Assembly: GCF_000241955.1 (NCBI RefSeq)
Contig: NC_016818.1
Coordinates: forward strand, 1,798,001-1,862,000
DNA length: 64,000 bases
Source: Rahnella aquatilis CIP 78.65 = ATCC 33071
GTDB taxonomy: Bacteria > Pseudomonadota > Gammaproteobacteria > Enterobacterales > Enterobacteriaceae
Reading direction: 5' to 3'
In this document: positions 51,766 to 61,052 of the stretch, piece after piece
Layout of the letters: each line of letters begins with the position of its first letter
Position numbering within the stretch: the first letter of the stretch is position 1
Translations under genes and position numbers: made by a program
Notes under the pieces: generated by a model
Seen by the model: only the letters and a program-made list of their open reading frames with translations
Database searches by the model: none
What the model was told of the DNA's origin: nothing

Positions 51766-52692
51766 ATGAATCTCAGACGTCTGAAGTACTTTGTGAAAAT
51801 CGTCGATATTGGCAGCCTGACGCAGGCCGCTGATGTTCTGCACATCGCTCAACCGGCATTAAGCCAGCAACTGGCGACGCTGGAAGGAGAATTGCAGCAA
51901 CAATTGCTGATTCGCACTAAGCGCGGCGTCACTCCCACCGAAGCCGGTAATATCCTTTATGCTCACGCGCAGGCCATTTTACGCCAGTGCGATCAAATCC
52001 ACAGTGCCGTAAACAACGCCGGACAATCCCTTACCGGACAGGTTTCCGTCGGCCTTGCGCCGGGCACAGCCGCCTCCGGGCTGGCGCTGCCGCTGCTGCA
52101 GGCCGTCCGTAAACAACATCCGGGCATTCTGTTGTATCTCAACGAGAATTTCGGCACTGCGCTGGGCGATTTAGTGCTTAACGGACGCATGGATATGGCG
52201 GTATTTTACGGTTCCGGTATGACTTCCGGGCTGAGCAGTCAGCCACTGATAAAAGAAGATTTGTATCTCGTCGGGGCACACTCCGTGCCGAATCCGGGGA
52301 AATATGTCGAGCTGAGTGATGTGGCAAAGCTAAACCTGTTCATGCCGCGTTCACATAATGTTACCCGACGTCTGGTGGATGATGCGATGGCGGTGCGCCG
52401 TTTAAGTGCCAATATTATTGGTGAAATTGAATCTTCAGCCACGCTGACCGCCGCCGTCGCCAGCGGTCTGGGCGTCACGATATTGCCTGAATCCGCTGCC
52501 CGTGCCATGACCGGCCCGGCCAAAGCCTGGATGTCGTGCATCAGCGGCCCGGTGATTCAGGTTCCGCTGTCGCTCTGTGTTTCTGAAACGCTGGCGTTAT
52601 CGCAGGAAGCTATGGCGGTGAAAAAAATCCTGCTGTCTCTGGTCTTTGAGCAGACTGCGCCGGTGATAGAGCCGATGTTAGTGGCAAGTTAA
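51766..52692 (+). CDS. nac: Nac, LysR-type nitrogen assimilation regulator
   Basis: 308 residues from the ATG at 51766, with GGAG six bases upstream; a frame extends further up but runs through the promoter. N-terminus MNLRRLKYFVKIVDIGSLT and QPALSQQLATLEGELQQQLL with RTKRGVTPTEAG closely match Nac of enteric bacteria. C-terminal LysR substrate domain from about 90. Under nitrogen limitation NtrC and sigma-54 make Nac, which then couples sigma-70 genes to nitrogen supply. Neighbourhood (tRNA-Asn) is the same as in E. coli. Confidence 0.9.
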   Translation: MNLRRLKYFVKIVDIGSLTQAADVLHIAQPALSQQLATLEGELQQQLLIRTKRGVTPTEAGNILYAHAQAILRQCDQIHSAVNNAGQSLTGQVSVGLAPGTAASGLALPLLQAVRKQHPGILLYLNENFGTALGDLVLNGRMDMAVFYGSGMTSGLSSQPLIKEDLYLVGAHSVPNPGKYVELSDVAKLNLFMPRSHNVTRRLVDDAMAVRRLSANIIGEIESSATLTAAVASGLGVTILPESAARAMTGPAKAWMSCISGPVIQVPLSLCVSETLALSQEAMAVKKILLSLVFEQTAPVIEPMLVAS

Positions 52693-52714
52693 GCGGGGGA
52701 GTGAATATGATACT

Positions 52715-52747
52715 AAAAATTCCCCGGCGTAAGCACTTGCCGGGGAA
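52715..52747 (-). terminator. Terminator between nac and the holin-like gene
   Basis: TTCCCCGGC (52720-52728) / GCCGGGGAA (52739-52747), 9-bp stem. Followed on the minus strand by a T-run, so it ends the holin-like transcript and may also slow nac. Confidence 0.75.
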
Positions 52748-52760
52748 GGGGTGAATGCGC

Positions 52761-53099
52761 TCATTTAGGTGCCGGGCTGTAGTTATCAATAAAGCCTGTC
52801 ACTTTTTTACCCAGCAGGGTGAGGAGCGGTCCGGCAAAAACACCACCCAGACCGGCAATAATCAGCAGCCGGTCATCATTGGCATTGCGCGAAAGAACGA
52901 AAATACTCAGCAGCATCCCGCTGAAGCAAGAAACGATAATCTGCAACAGACATGTGCGGATTTCTTCCATAAAGGGTTTCTTCTTCCTCAGCATGATATA
53001 GCGAACAATTCCGCCCCATGCCGCCATGCCGATAACCGCGAGTACAATCCTGTGCTCCATTAATAGAATATCTCTGATATGTGTTGCCCCGACCATCAT
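52761..53099 (-). CDS. Phage-holin-like small membrane protein (LydA/holin III type)
   Basis: 112 residues, three hydrophobic segments: IVLAVIGMAAWGGIVRYIM (about 17-36), LLQIIVSCFSGMLLSIFVL (about 51-69) and LLIIAGLGGVFAGPLLTLLG (about 77-97). This layout and the HRIVLAVIGMAAWGG start resemble LydA-type holins. No endolysin or other phage gene is nearby, so it is either a domesticated remnant or a misnamed membrane protein. Confidence 0.6.
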   Translation of the reverse strand: MMVGATHIRDILLMEHRIVLAVIGMAAWGGIVRYIMLRKKKPFMEEIRTCLLQIIVSCFSGMLLSIFVLSRNANDDRLLIIAGLGGVFAGPLLTLLGKKVTGFIDNYSPAPK

Positions 53100-53295
53100 G
53101 TTGTCCTCAGAAGTAAAAATTAAACCGATATAAAACGAATTCGGTTAAATTATCACCAGGTGAGGCAGGGTGAAAATCACACGGCAACACATTTCCCTGT
53201 GAGGTTTTTTAGTCAGACCTCACATTATTCATTGATGATTTTATACTTACACCCACCGGGCATTTAGAAAATAAATAGCGTTAACAAACAGCGCT

Positions 53296-53601
53296 TCAGC
53301 ACGGACATTTCCCCATCTTCCCGCCTTCGCTCGGGAACCGCGCCTCAAGGCATCGCCGGTGAAACTCGCGTTCCGTCATCGGTGTCATTTCCGGGTGTCT
53401 GACCAACATGTGCCGGACATAATTCTGATAATCCTGCACGCCGACCATCAGGCGAAAACTCTGTGCAGTACGTTTTATCGCCAGTTTCAGCCAGCCGGTG
53501 ACATTGTGCGGTTTTGTCTGCACGATGAATAACGGCTGACAGCGGATGATGTGTAACGCTGCAGGCCGTGATGTTTTAAATAATGCTCTCGAATCAGACA
53601 T
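53296..53601 (-). CDS. ybdD: YbdD/YjiX family protein (DUF466)
   Basis: 101 residues from the ATG at 53601, which overlaps the cstA stop by 8 bp. The C-terminal half MVGVQDYQNYVRHMLVRHPEMTPMTEREFHRRCLEARF followed by a Cys-x-Cys end is the family core. The N-terminal ~35 residues are longer than in E. coli YbdD (about 65 aa). It is always coded just after the pyruvate/peptide carbon-starvation transporter. Confidence 0.82.
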   Translation of the reverse strand: MSDSRALFKTSRPAALHIIRCQPLFIVQTKPHNVTGWLKLAIKRTAQSFRLMVGVQDYQNYVRHMLVRHPEMTPMTEREFHRRCLEARFPSEGGKMGKCPC

Positions 53602-55660
53602 GGCGGGCCTCGCGACGTTGTACGACAGCCGTTTCATGCACTGTCGGCGTACCTGACTGCAGTGCGCGGCGGATAACGAAGAATGCTGAAATCAGCATGG
53701 TGACCGCCACCAGCATGAAGAATCCACACAGGATGGCGTTGATCTGATTGTTCAGCACGATGGTATGCATGTCAGCCAGCGTTTTGGCCGGTTTAATGAT
53801 TTCACCACTGTCGATGCCTGCGCCGAATTTCTTCGCCTGCGCCAGGAAACCAATCGACGGTTTTTCGTGGAAAATCTTCTGCCAGCCTGCGGTCATCGAG
53901 GTGATAAACAGCCAGATAGTCGGCAAAATCGTGACCCATGCGTAGCGCTGTTTTTTCATTTTGAACAGCACCACGGTGCCCAGAATCAGCGCCATCGAGG
54001 CCAGCATCTGGTTGCCGATACCGAACAGTGGCCACAGGGTATTAATGCCGCCTAACGGGTCGACGACGCCCTGATAAACGAAGAAGCCCCAGCCCGCCAC
54101 CGCGACGGTAGTACCGGCAAACGTGCCGATCCACGAGCGGTTATTAGCCAAAGAAGGGACGGCGACACCCACCAGATCCTGCACCATAAAGCGGCAGGCG
54201 CGGGTACCGGCATCCACGGCAGTCAGAATAAATAAGGCTTCGAACAGGATCGCGAAGTGATACCAGAAGGCCATCATCGCGCGGCTGTTGAACACGTCGG
54301 TGATGATGTGCGCCATGCCGACGGCGAAGGTCGGCGCGCCACCGGCACGGGAAAGAATTGACTGCTCGCCAACATCTTTGGCGATTTGCGTCAGAATGTC
54401 CGGCGTGATCACAAAGCCCCAGCCGTTAATAACCTGTGAGGCGCTTTCTACCGTGGTGCCGATCAGCGCCGCCGGAGAGTTCATGGCAAAATACACACCG
54501 GGGTCGATAACGGATGCGCAAATCAGCGCCATGATCGCCACGAACGATTCCATCAGCATCGCGCCGTAGCCGATAAAGCGGATATGGCTTTCGCGCTCAA
54601 CCAACTTCGGTGTGGTGCCGCTGGACACCAGCGCATGAAAACCGGAAATCGACCCGCAGGCGATAGTGATAAACAGGAACGGGAACAGGCTGCCGGAGAA
54701 CACCGGGCCGCTGCCGTCGATAAAGCGCGATACCGCAGGCATTTTCATTTCCGGCATGGCGAAAACAATACCCACGGCCAGCCCGGCGATAACGCCTATT
54801 TTAAGGAACGTTGAGAGGTAATCGCGCGGTGCCAGCAGCAGCCAGACCGGCAATACCGAGGCAATAAAGCCATAGATCACCAGCACCCAGGTCAGCGTGG
54901 TGCCGTGCAGGGTAAAGAACGGTCCCCAGTAAGGATCCGCCGCCACATTGCCGCCGTAAACGATGGCGAGCATCATGAGCACGAAGCCAATCACCGACAC
55001 TTCAGCAATTTTCCCCGGACGCAGAAAACGCATGTAGATGCCCATAAACAGGGCGATCGGAATGGTGGCGGCAATGGTGAACAGCCCCCACGGACTGTCA
55101 GCCAGTGCTTTAACCACCACTAAGGCCAGCGCGGAAAGAATGATGATCATCACGCCCAGCGCGCCGAGCATAGTGATAACGCCCGCGAAATTCCCCAGCT
55201 CCTGTTTTGCCATTTCACCCAGAGAGCGGCCGTCACGACGGGTGGAGATGAACAGGATCAGGAAGTCCTGTACCGCACCCGCCAGCATCACGCCGACCAG
55301 GATCCAGATCGTGCCCGGCAGGAAACCCATTTGTGCGGCGAGGATCGGGCCGACCAGCGGACCCGCGCCTGCGATGGCGGCAAAGTGGTGGCCGAACAAG
55401 ACCCATTTGTTGGTGGGCACATAATCCAGTCCGTCGTTATGACGCTCGGCAGGCGTCATGCGTTTGTCATCGAGTTCGAAAACTTTTTCAGCGATAAACA
55501 GGCTGTAGAAGCGGTAAGCAATGCTGTAACAGGCAATAGCGGCGACCACCAGCCAGAGAGCATTAACATGTTCGCCACGGCTCAGGGCCAGCATCCCAAA
55601 GGCAAAAGCCCCGATTAACGCCACCACCAGCCAGGTTATCCCGGACTTGACGCTTTTCAT
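53594..55660 (-). CDS. cstA: Carbon starvation protein A (CstA/BtsT family transporter)
   Basis: 688 residues from the ATG at 55660 (AAGGAG nine bases upstream; the earlier in-frame start lacks one). About 16-18 membrane segments. Family motifs GHHFAAIAGAGPLVGPILAAQMG, STRRDGRSLGEMAKQE, LLLAPRDYLSTFLKIG, GFHALVSSGTTPK, FWYHFAILFEALFILTAVDAGTR and LWPLFGIGNQMLA are all present. It imports pyruvate or peptides in carbon limitation. The ybdD-type gene downstream supports CstA/BtsT; which of the two is not decided here. Confidence 0.92.
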   Translation of the reverse strand: MKSVKSGITWLVVALIGAFAFGMLALSRGEHVNALWLVVAAIACYSIAYRFYSLFIAEKVFELDDKRMTPAERHNDGLDYVPTNKWVLFGHHFAAIAGAGPLVGPILAAQMGFLPGTIWILVGVMLAGAVQDFLILFISTRRDGRSLGEMAKQELGNFAGVITMLGALGVMIIILSALALVVVKALADSPWGLFTIAATIPIALFMGIYMRFLRPGKIAEVSVIGFVLMMLAIVYGGNVAADPYWGPFFTLHGTTLTWVLVIYGFIASVLPVWLLLAPRDYLSTFLKIGVIAGLAVGIVFAMPEMKMPAVSRFIDGSGPVFSGSLFPFLFITIACGSISGFHALVSSGTTPKLVERESHIRFIGYGAMLMESFVAIMALICASVIDPGVYFAMNSPAALIGTTVESASQVINGWGFVITPDILTQIAKDVGEQSILSRAGGAPTFAVGMAHIITDVFNSRAMMAFWYHFAILFEALFILTAVDAGTRACRFMVQDLVGVAVPSLANNRSWIGTFAGTTVAVAGWGFFVYQGVVDPLGGINTLWPLFGIGNQMLASMALILGTVVLFKMKKQRYAWVTILPTIWLFITSMTAGWQKIFHEKPSIGFLAQAKKFGAGIDSGEIIKPAKTLADMHTIVLNNQINAILCGFFMLVAVTMLISAFFVIRRALQSGTPTVHETAVVQRREARHV

Positions 55661-55902
55661 GATGTACAACTCCTTATGAGTGGTCCGGTGATAGCCGGCC
55701 ACTTTTTATGTCGAGAGTATGATGTGGAGAGGTAAGGGTCGCGTGGCTGAATGCGGTTGCGACTTTGTTAAATTACTGTTTAAAAATAATGTGTTTATAC
55801 AGAAAAGTATGAAGTTAAAGATGAATTTGTGATGGGGTTGACGCTTTGCGCAGAGAAGACTGGTCGGATGACAGTAAAGTTGTGGCGGGTAAGTAAAAAA
55901 GC

Positions 55903-55930
55903 AAAAAAAAACCGGCCACGGGAGCCGGTT
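55903..55930 (-). terminator. Terminator of the spy-like gene
   Basis: AACCGGC/GCCGGTT stem with a 7-nt loop, followed on the minus strand by eight T, 19 bases after the stop. Confidence 0.85.
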
Positions 55931-55948
55931 TTCCTGTCAGGTCAGCGT

Positions 55949-56458
55949 TTATTCAGCGGTTGCAGGCTTTTCCTGACCGGGTTTGTGATCACGCATCTGT
56001 TCCATTTTGGCCGCGCGATTCTGGTAGTTTTCATTGAACTGTTTTTTCTGCTCTGGCGTCAGCAGGTTATACATTTTGTTCTCAGCACGGGCGCGGTCGA
56101 GCATACGGTCAGACTGGGCTTTAGTGATGGTATCAATCTGCGATTTTACCTTGGCTTCATCGAAGCTGTCGGAAGCCACCAGGTTATGCATCTGATCCAT
56201 CTGGGCTTTCATGGCTGCGCGGTCAGGACGCGCGCCGCTGTCTTTCATGATTTCTTTCATCTGAGTTTTCTGCTGCTCAGTCAGATTCAGCGCCGCAAAC
56301 GGGTTCATATGTTGCGGTCCTTTATGATGCAGCATTTTTCCGTGCGTCGCGGTCGTGGCATCAGGTGCCGGTGTCGCGGTGGTTTCAGCAGCGAATGCGA
56401 AAGAAGCAGAGCTCAGAGCCAGGGTTGAAGCCACAATCATTGCGGTAAGTTTACGCAT
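55949..56458 (-). CDS. spy: Spy/CpxP-family periplasmic chaperone
   Basis: 169 residues from the ATG at 56458 (GAGGAATTTAATT before it; an upstream TTG is unlikely). Signal peptide RKLTAMIVASTLALSSASFAFA. The LTxxQ motif appears twice: LNLTEQQKTQMKEIM and LLTPEQKKQFNENY. It is helical, rich in Met/Lys/Gln. Spy and CpxP are envelope stress chaperones induced by Cpx/Bae. More similar to Spy than CpxP by the DRARAENKMYNLLTPEQ segment. Confidence 0.85.
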   Translation of the reverse strand: MRKLTAMIVASTLALSSASFAFAAETTATPAPDATTATHGKMLHHKGPQHMNPFAALNLTEQQKTQMKEIMKDSGARPDRAAMKAQMDQMHNLVASDSFDEAKVKSQIDTITKAQSDRMLDRARAENKMYNLLTPEQKKQFNENYQNRAAKMEQMRDHKPGQEKPATAE

Positions 56459-56826
56459 AATTAAATTCCTCATTGGAGATTCAGGCAATTCGCCCGTTTT
56501 GTTTCGACGAAAACAAGTCTACTCAATCCAATGAATAGTAATGCGGTGTGGATGTAAAAGAGTGAAAGGTGAAGTGTTACTTTTCCAGCGATCGTGGAGA
56601 AAGTGTTTAGAAAGCGTAAGGTTGCGCGAACAGGTGTGAAGGGAAGCTCAGATAAATCTGAGTAATGCGGTGAATTCATACATTACCATGGTGAATGTTT
56701 CGCCGCCATAGCCCTCTGGTAAAACATTGATTGCTGTTGATGCGCAGTTTACGTCAAGGGAAAGTGCAAAATCAGGCATAATAGTTATCATTTGATTAAC
56801 ACTTCCTATAACAGTGCTGATGAATC
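56459..56826. other. Divergent promoter region of spy-like and ydcR-like genes
   Basis: 368 bases; no gene seen. Contains the presumed promoters in both directions. AT-rich elements such as TAATAGTTATC near 56780 precede the regulator. Confidence 0.45.
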
Positions 56827-58260
56827 ATGACTCAATCCCGTTACGAAACGCTGGCGCGCACGTTGCGCAGACAAATTGACACACAGGTCTGGTTGCCGGG
56901 CGACCGGCTGCCTTCATTGCGCGATACCTGCAAACAGTCCGGCCTGAGTCTGATGACCGTTTTGCAGGCCTATCAGTTGCTGGAGAGTCAGGGCGTGATT
57001 GTCGCGCGTCCGCAGTCCGGTTATTACGTGGCAGCGGGGGTACAGCGGCCGGTGCGCCACTCTCCCGACGGGCGTTTGCATGCCGCAGAGCAGGTGGACG
57101 TCAATGACGCCATTTTCGATATTCTCAAAGCCGGGCAAGATCCCGCCGTGGTGCCGCTCGGTTCCGCGTTCCCTGACCCGACGCTTTTCCCGCAGCCACG
57201 TCTGGCACGTTCACTGGCCAGTGCTGTCAGGCGGATGTCACCCCACAGCGCCATTGCTAATCTGCCGCCGGGGAATGAAGAACTGCGCCGCAGCATTGCG
57301 CAGCGCTATGCGCAAAACGGTATTGAAGTGGCCCCCGATGAAATCGTGATTACCTCGGGGGCGATGGAGTCGCTCGGGTTAAGTTTGCAGGTGGTGACGG
57401 AGCCGGGTGACTGGGTGGCTATCGAATCACCGGCTTTTTACGGCGTATTGCAGGCGATTGAGCGGCGTAAATTAAAAGCCGTGGCCATTCCGACTGACGC
57501 GCGTTACGGCATGGATCCCGATGCACTGGAACAGGCGCTGGACATTTATCCGATCAAAGCCTGCTGGCTGATGTCGAGTTTTCAGAACCCGCTCGGATGC
57601 AGTTTGCCACCGGCGAAAAAGGCACGGCTGGTGAGTATCTTGCAGGCGCATAACGTGGCGCTGATAGAGGACGACGTCTATAGCGAGCTGTATTTTGGCA
57701 GTGAACGGACGGTGCCGCTGAAGGCGTCAGGTTACCGCAGCGAAATTTTGCATTGCTCGTCTTTTTCGAAATCCCTCGCGCCGGGATTTCGCGTGGGCTG
57801 GGTGGCGGCGGGAGCTTATGCCGAGCGTATTCAGCGCCTGCAACTGATGAGCACGTTATCGGCCAGTGTGCCGGTTCAGCTGGCATTAGCCGATTATTTG
57901 CAAAAGGGTGTGCAGCAGGGCGGTTACGATACCCATTTGCGGCGGTTACGACGTGTGCTGGAACAACGGCAGATGGCGATGCGTCACGCGATCCTGGCTG
58001 AATTTCCGGCGCAGGTGTCGGTGACGCAACCGGCAGGCGGGTATTTTTTGTGGCTGGATCTGGGTGATAACGTGGATGCGGCGCGGGTCTATCAGCGCGC
58101 GCTGACAAAAGGCGTCAGCGTTGCGCCCGGCAGCATGTTCTCCGCCGACAAGCGTTTCAGCCATTGCATCCGCATTAATACTTCTTTCGAATGGGGACCG
58201 CACACCGCGCGCGCCATTTCAATTCTGGCAGCGCTGGTGGCGGAGGAGATTAAAGGGTGA
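56827..58260 (+). CDS. MocR-type regulator, YdcR-like (GntR HTH fused to aminotransferase fold)
   Basis: 477 residues. GntR winged helix (LARTLRRQIDTQVWLPGDRLPSLRDTC, GLSLMTVLQAYQLLESQG, to about 70), then a fold-type I aminotransferase domain. The PLP motifs are visible: SSFQNPLGCSLPP (about 255-267), EDDVYSELYFG (about 281) and SSFSKSLAPGFRVGW (about 307-321) with the PLP-binding lysine in FSKSLAPG. YdcR of E. coli is the nearest match I know. The effector is unknown. Confidence 0.85.
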   Translation: MTQSRYETLARTLRRQIDTQVWLPGDRLPSLRDTCKQSGLSLMTVLQAYQLLESQGVIVARPQSGYYVAAGVQRPVRHSPDGRLHAAEQVDVNDAIFDILKAGQDPAVVPLGSAFPDPTLFPQPRLARSLASAVRRMSPHSAIANLPPGNEELRRSIAQRYAQNGIEVAPDEIVITSGAMESLGLSLQVVTEPGDWVAIESPAFYGVLQAIERRKLKAVAIPTDARYGMDPDALEQALDIYPIKACWLMSSFQNPLGCSLPPAKKARLVSILQAHNVALIEDDVYSELYFGSERTVPLKASGYRSEILHCSSFSKSLAPGFRVGWVAAGAYAERIQRLQLMSTLSASVPVQLALADYLQKGVQQGGYDTHLRRLRRVLEQRQMAMRHAILAEFPAQVSVTQPAGGYFLWLDLGDNVDAARVYQRALTKGVSVAPGSMFSADKRFSHCIRINTSFEWGPHTARAISILAALVAEEIKG

Positions 58261-58270
58261 GCGAGATGTT

Positions 58271-58410
58271 TCACACATCCTGCTCGCGCAGCGTCTTGCC
58301 GACGTTGCCACCCGGATGGACTTTCAGCGGTCGCTGCTGATCAAAACCGTTGCGCAGCATGATGCTGCCGCACAACGCATCGAACACGGCCAGCACCAGC
58401 ACGCCAGGGT
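58271..58410 (-). pseudogene. Possible coding remnant after the kinase gene
   Basis: The minus strand from about 58400 reads GVLVLAVFDALCGSIML, then LKVHPGGNVGKTLREQDV and a TGA at 58271-58273. It has a protein-like pattern but no start codon in frame except GTG and an upstream stop. It may be the truncated end of a deleted gene, or chance. Confidence 0.3.
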
Positions 58411-58427
58411 AAATTCTTCATCCGCAT

Positions 58428-60068
58428 TCATTGGGTTTCCCCCTGCATCAGGCGGCGGTATTTCATGCTGTCGTGGTACATCTCATGGAATACGCGGTAT
58501 TTGCGATCGTAATACTCTTTGATTTTGTTGGTTTGCGGCGTCACGGTTTTGCCGATACGGCTCATGGCCGCCATGGCTTCCGGCAACGAGTCATACGCGC
58601 CCGCCGCGACGGTGCCCATCATGGCGCTGCCAAGCAACATTGCCTCGCTCTCTTCCGGCAATAACATCGCACAGCCTGTCGCGTTGGAGTGCTCCTGCAC
58701 AAACACCGGGTTTTTGGTGCCGCCGCCGCTCGCCATCATGGTATCAATGCGATATCCGCTCTGGTTCATGGTTTCGATAATGTGGCGGGTGCCCAGCGCC
58801 AGCGCCTGGATGGTGGCCAGATAATGCAGCGCCATGTCTTCCGGCGTGCGCGAGAGTTTCAGGCCGCTCAGTGTGCCGGTCAGCGTCGGGTTGGCGCGTG
58901 GCGAACGGTTGCCATGGAAGTAGGGCAACATATGAATATCCCGGGTCAGAAAGGCAATATTCTCCGGTTCGCCGGCCATTTTGCGCAGGATGCCGTTCAG
59001 CACTTCATAAATGGTTTTGCCGCTGTCTTTGCCCTGTTTCAGCAAATCCTGATAACACGGGTGCGACTGGATCACGTGGTCAATCAGCGCGCCGGTGGTG
59101 GATTGTCCACCTTCATTCAGCCAGTAATCCGGCAGGATCGCGGAGTAATACGGCCCCCAGATGCCGCCGATATAACGCGCGCTGCGGGACATCGCCATAT
59201 GCGCCGTGGAGGTGCCGCCAATCAGCGCGATGCGGTTGTCGAAATCGGCCGATTCACCGGATGCGCCGCTGGCCCCGAGAATACCGAGGCTGCCGGCATG
59301 GGCATCAATGATAGAAACGCTGACCGCAGTCCCTGCCATCAGCCCCATTTCTGCGGCGGCACGCTGTGTCAGGCCATGCCCGAGCGGTTCGCCCATGGTT
59401 TTCACTTCGCTGCCGATTTTCGCCGCGTTGTTTTCCAGCAAATCTTCCAGCCCGATCTGGCGGAAATAGCTCGGGTCCCAGCGGTCTTCATGGCCGATAT
59501 AGGTCCATTTACAGACGGTGGAACACAGCGAACGTGTGGTGTCCTGCGTGGCGCGCCAGGTCAGGAAATCCGGCAGGTCGAAAAGATGCCCGACGTTGTT
59601 CCAGGTGGTCGGCATATGCTGTTTCAGCCACAGCAATTTCGGCGTTTGCATTTCCGGCGAAATAATCCCGCCAACAAATTCCAGCACGCGGTGACCGGTG
59701 GCGTTGATGCGCTCGGCCTGAGTGATGGCACGGTGATCCATCCAGACAATAATGTTTTGCTCGCTGCGCCCGGACGGGCTGACGGTCAGCGGCTTGCCTT
59801 CTTTATCCAGTACGACCAGCGAACAGGTGGCGTCGAAGCCGATACCTTTCACCTGGATCGGGTTGATGTCAGCCTGATTGACCGCATCTTTCACGGCGTT
59901 ACAGACCGACTGCCAGATCTCATCAGAAGATTGCTCGACGAAATCGGCTTTCGGGCGGTACAACGTGATCTCACGGCTGGCCTGACCGACCATGCGGCCG
60001 GTCATGTCGAAGACGCCCGCGCGGGCGCTGCCGGTTCCTACGTCTACTCCAATAAAATAACTCGCCAT
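58428..60068 (-). CDS. FGGY-family carbohydrate kinase (D-ribulokinase-like)
   Basis: 546 residues from the ATG at 60068 (AAGGGAAAGAAC before it). First FGGY half: FIGVDVGTGSARAGVFD (about 4-20), IGFDATCSLVVLD. Second half: VSIIDAHAGSLGILGAS, ALIGGTSTAHMAMS, MASGGGTKNPVFVQE, ATP site GGGTKNP. The length and IWVMDHRA-like segment (IIVWMDHRAITQ) match the YDR109C/D-ribulokinase branch more than xylulokinase. Fifth gene of the sugar operon, 29 bp after the second permease. Phosphorylates an imported pentulose; the exact sugar is not shown. Confidence 0.85.
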   Translation of the reverse strand: MASYFIGVDVGTGSARAGVFDMTGRMVGQASREITLYRPKADFVEQSSDEIWQSVCNAVKDAVNQADINPIQVKGIGFDATCSLVVLDKEGKPLTVSPSGRSEQNIIVWMDHRAITQAERINATGHRVLEFVGGIISPEMQTPKLLWLKQHMPTTWNNVGHLFDLPDFLTWRATQDTTRSLCSTVCKWTYIGHEDRWDPSYFRQIGLEDLLENNAAKIGSEVKTMGEPLGHGLTQRAAAEMGLMAGTAVSVSIIDAHAGSLGILGASGASGESADFDNRIALIGGTSTAHMAMSRSARYIGGIWGPYYSAILPDYWLNEGGQSTTGALIDHVIQSHPCYQDLLKQGKDSGKTIYEVLNGILRKMAGEPENIAFLTRDIHMLPYFHGNRSPRANPTLTGTLSGLKLSRTPEDMALHYLATIQALALGTRHIIETMNQSGYRIDTMMASGGGTKNPVFVQEHSNATGCAMLLPEESEAMLLGSAMMGTVAAGAYDSLPEAMAAMSRIGKTVTPQTNKIKEYYDRKYRVFHEMYHDSMKYRRLMQGETQ

Positions 60069-60097
60069 GTTCTTTCCCTTCGGTAAAAAGCTTTCGC

Positions 60098-61051
60098 TTA
60101 AGATTTTCTGTTTTGCAGAGCGATAAACAGGATCAGGACGCCGCCCCACAGGGCCATTGTCAGGTAACTGCTGACGCCCATCAGGTTCAGGCCGCTTTCC
60201 AGCATTTGCAGGACGATCAGCGCCAGTACCAGCCCGATGACCCGGCCGAAACCGCCGTCGGGATTAATCCCGCCAAGCACCGAGGCCAGAATGGTCACCA
60301 GCAAATAGGAGTCGCCGTAGCCCGCTTTCGCCGAGTTAAATTTGGACATCATCAGCAGTGCCGCGCCCCATCCGAGCAGGGCGGAAAGCACATACACCGC
60401 GATGGTGACTTTGTGCGTATTGACGCCGCTGAAACGTGTGGCCTGTTCGTTGGAACCCATCAGATACAGGCTCCGGCCAAGCGTGGTGTGTTCGAGTAAC
60501 ACCCACAGCAAAAGCGCGACCAGCAGGAAGAGCAGCAGGGCGACCGGAATGCCCAGCAGGCTGCCGTTACTGAGATACTGGATTGCCGCCGGGAAGCCGG
60601 AAATGACGGCCCCGTTGGTCAGCAGAATATTCAGCCCGGCAATCAGCGTCATGGTGCCGAGCGTCGCCAGAATCGGTGATACGCCGATATACGCAATCAG
60701 CGCGCCATTAAGTACGCCAATGATCACCGCCACAGCCAGACCGGCGAGCATCGCCAGCACGAAATATTGCGGCTGATCCGGATGTGCCACCAGAATGGCC
60801 GCCATTGCCAGCGAACAGGCATTGGCACCGGCAATGACCGAAAGGTTGATACCGCCGGTGAGCATGGTGATGCCCATCCCCAGCGCCAGCATGCCCAGAA
60901 TCGGCAACTGCGAAGAGATCGACTGGAAATTGCCGATGCTGTAAAAACTGCCGCCCAGCGTGAACGAGAACAATACGGCAACGGCAACGATGATCAGCAA
61001 CTGCAAGCGGATGATGCGGTCGCCGGGGAAGAATCGGGTTAAGGTTGTCAT
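60098..61051 (-). CDS. Sugar ABC transporter permease 2 (RbsC-like)
   Basis: 317 residues from the ATG at 61051 with GGGGA six bases upstream. Eight or more membrane segments, starting LQLLIIVAVAVLFSFTLGG, and the family motifs GGINLSVIAGANACSLAMAA, NGALIAYIGVSPILATLGTM and TRFSGVNTHK for ATPase contact. It forms the heteromeric channel with permease 1; the two genes are one base apart. Confidence 0.9.
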   Translation of the reverse strand: MTTLTRFFPGDRIIRLQLLIIVAVAVLFSFTLGGSFYSIGNFQSISSQLPILGMLALGMGITMLTGGINLSVIAGANACSLAMAAILVAHPDQPQYFVLAMLAGLAVAVIIGVLNGALIAYIGVSPILATLGTMTLIAGLNILLTNGAVISGFPAAIQYLSNGSLLGIPVALLLFLLVALLLWVLLEHTTLGRSLYLMGSNEQATRFSGVNTHKVTIAVYVLSALLGWGAALLMMSKFNSAKAGYGDSYLLVTILASVLGGINPDGGFGRVIGLVLALIVLQMLESGLNLMGVSSYLTMALWGGVLILFIALQNRKS

Positions 61052-61052
61052 G

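Noticed and set aside
58689..60086. Very long plus-strand open frame (465 codons) antisense to the sugar kinase
   Set aside because: The minus-strand kinase has clear FGGY motifs; the antisense frame is a by-product of GC-rich codon use.
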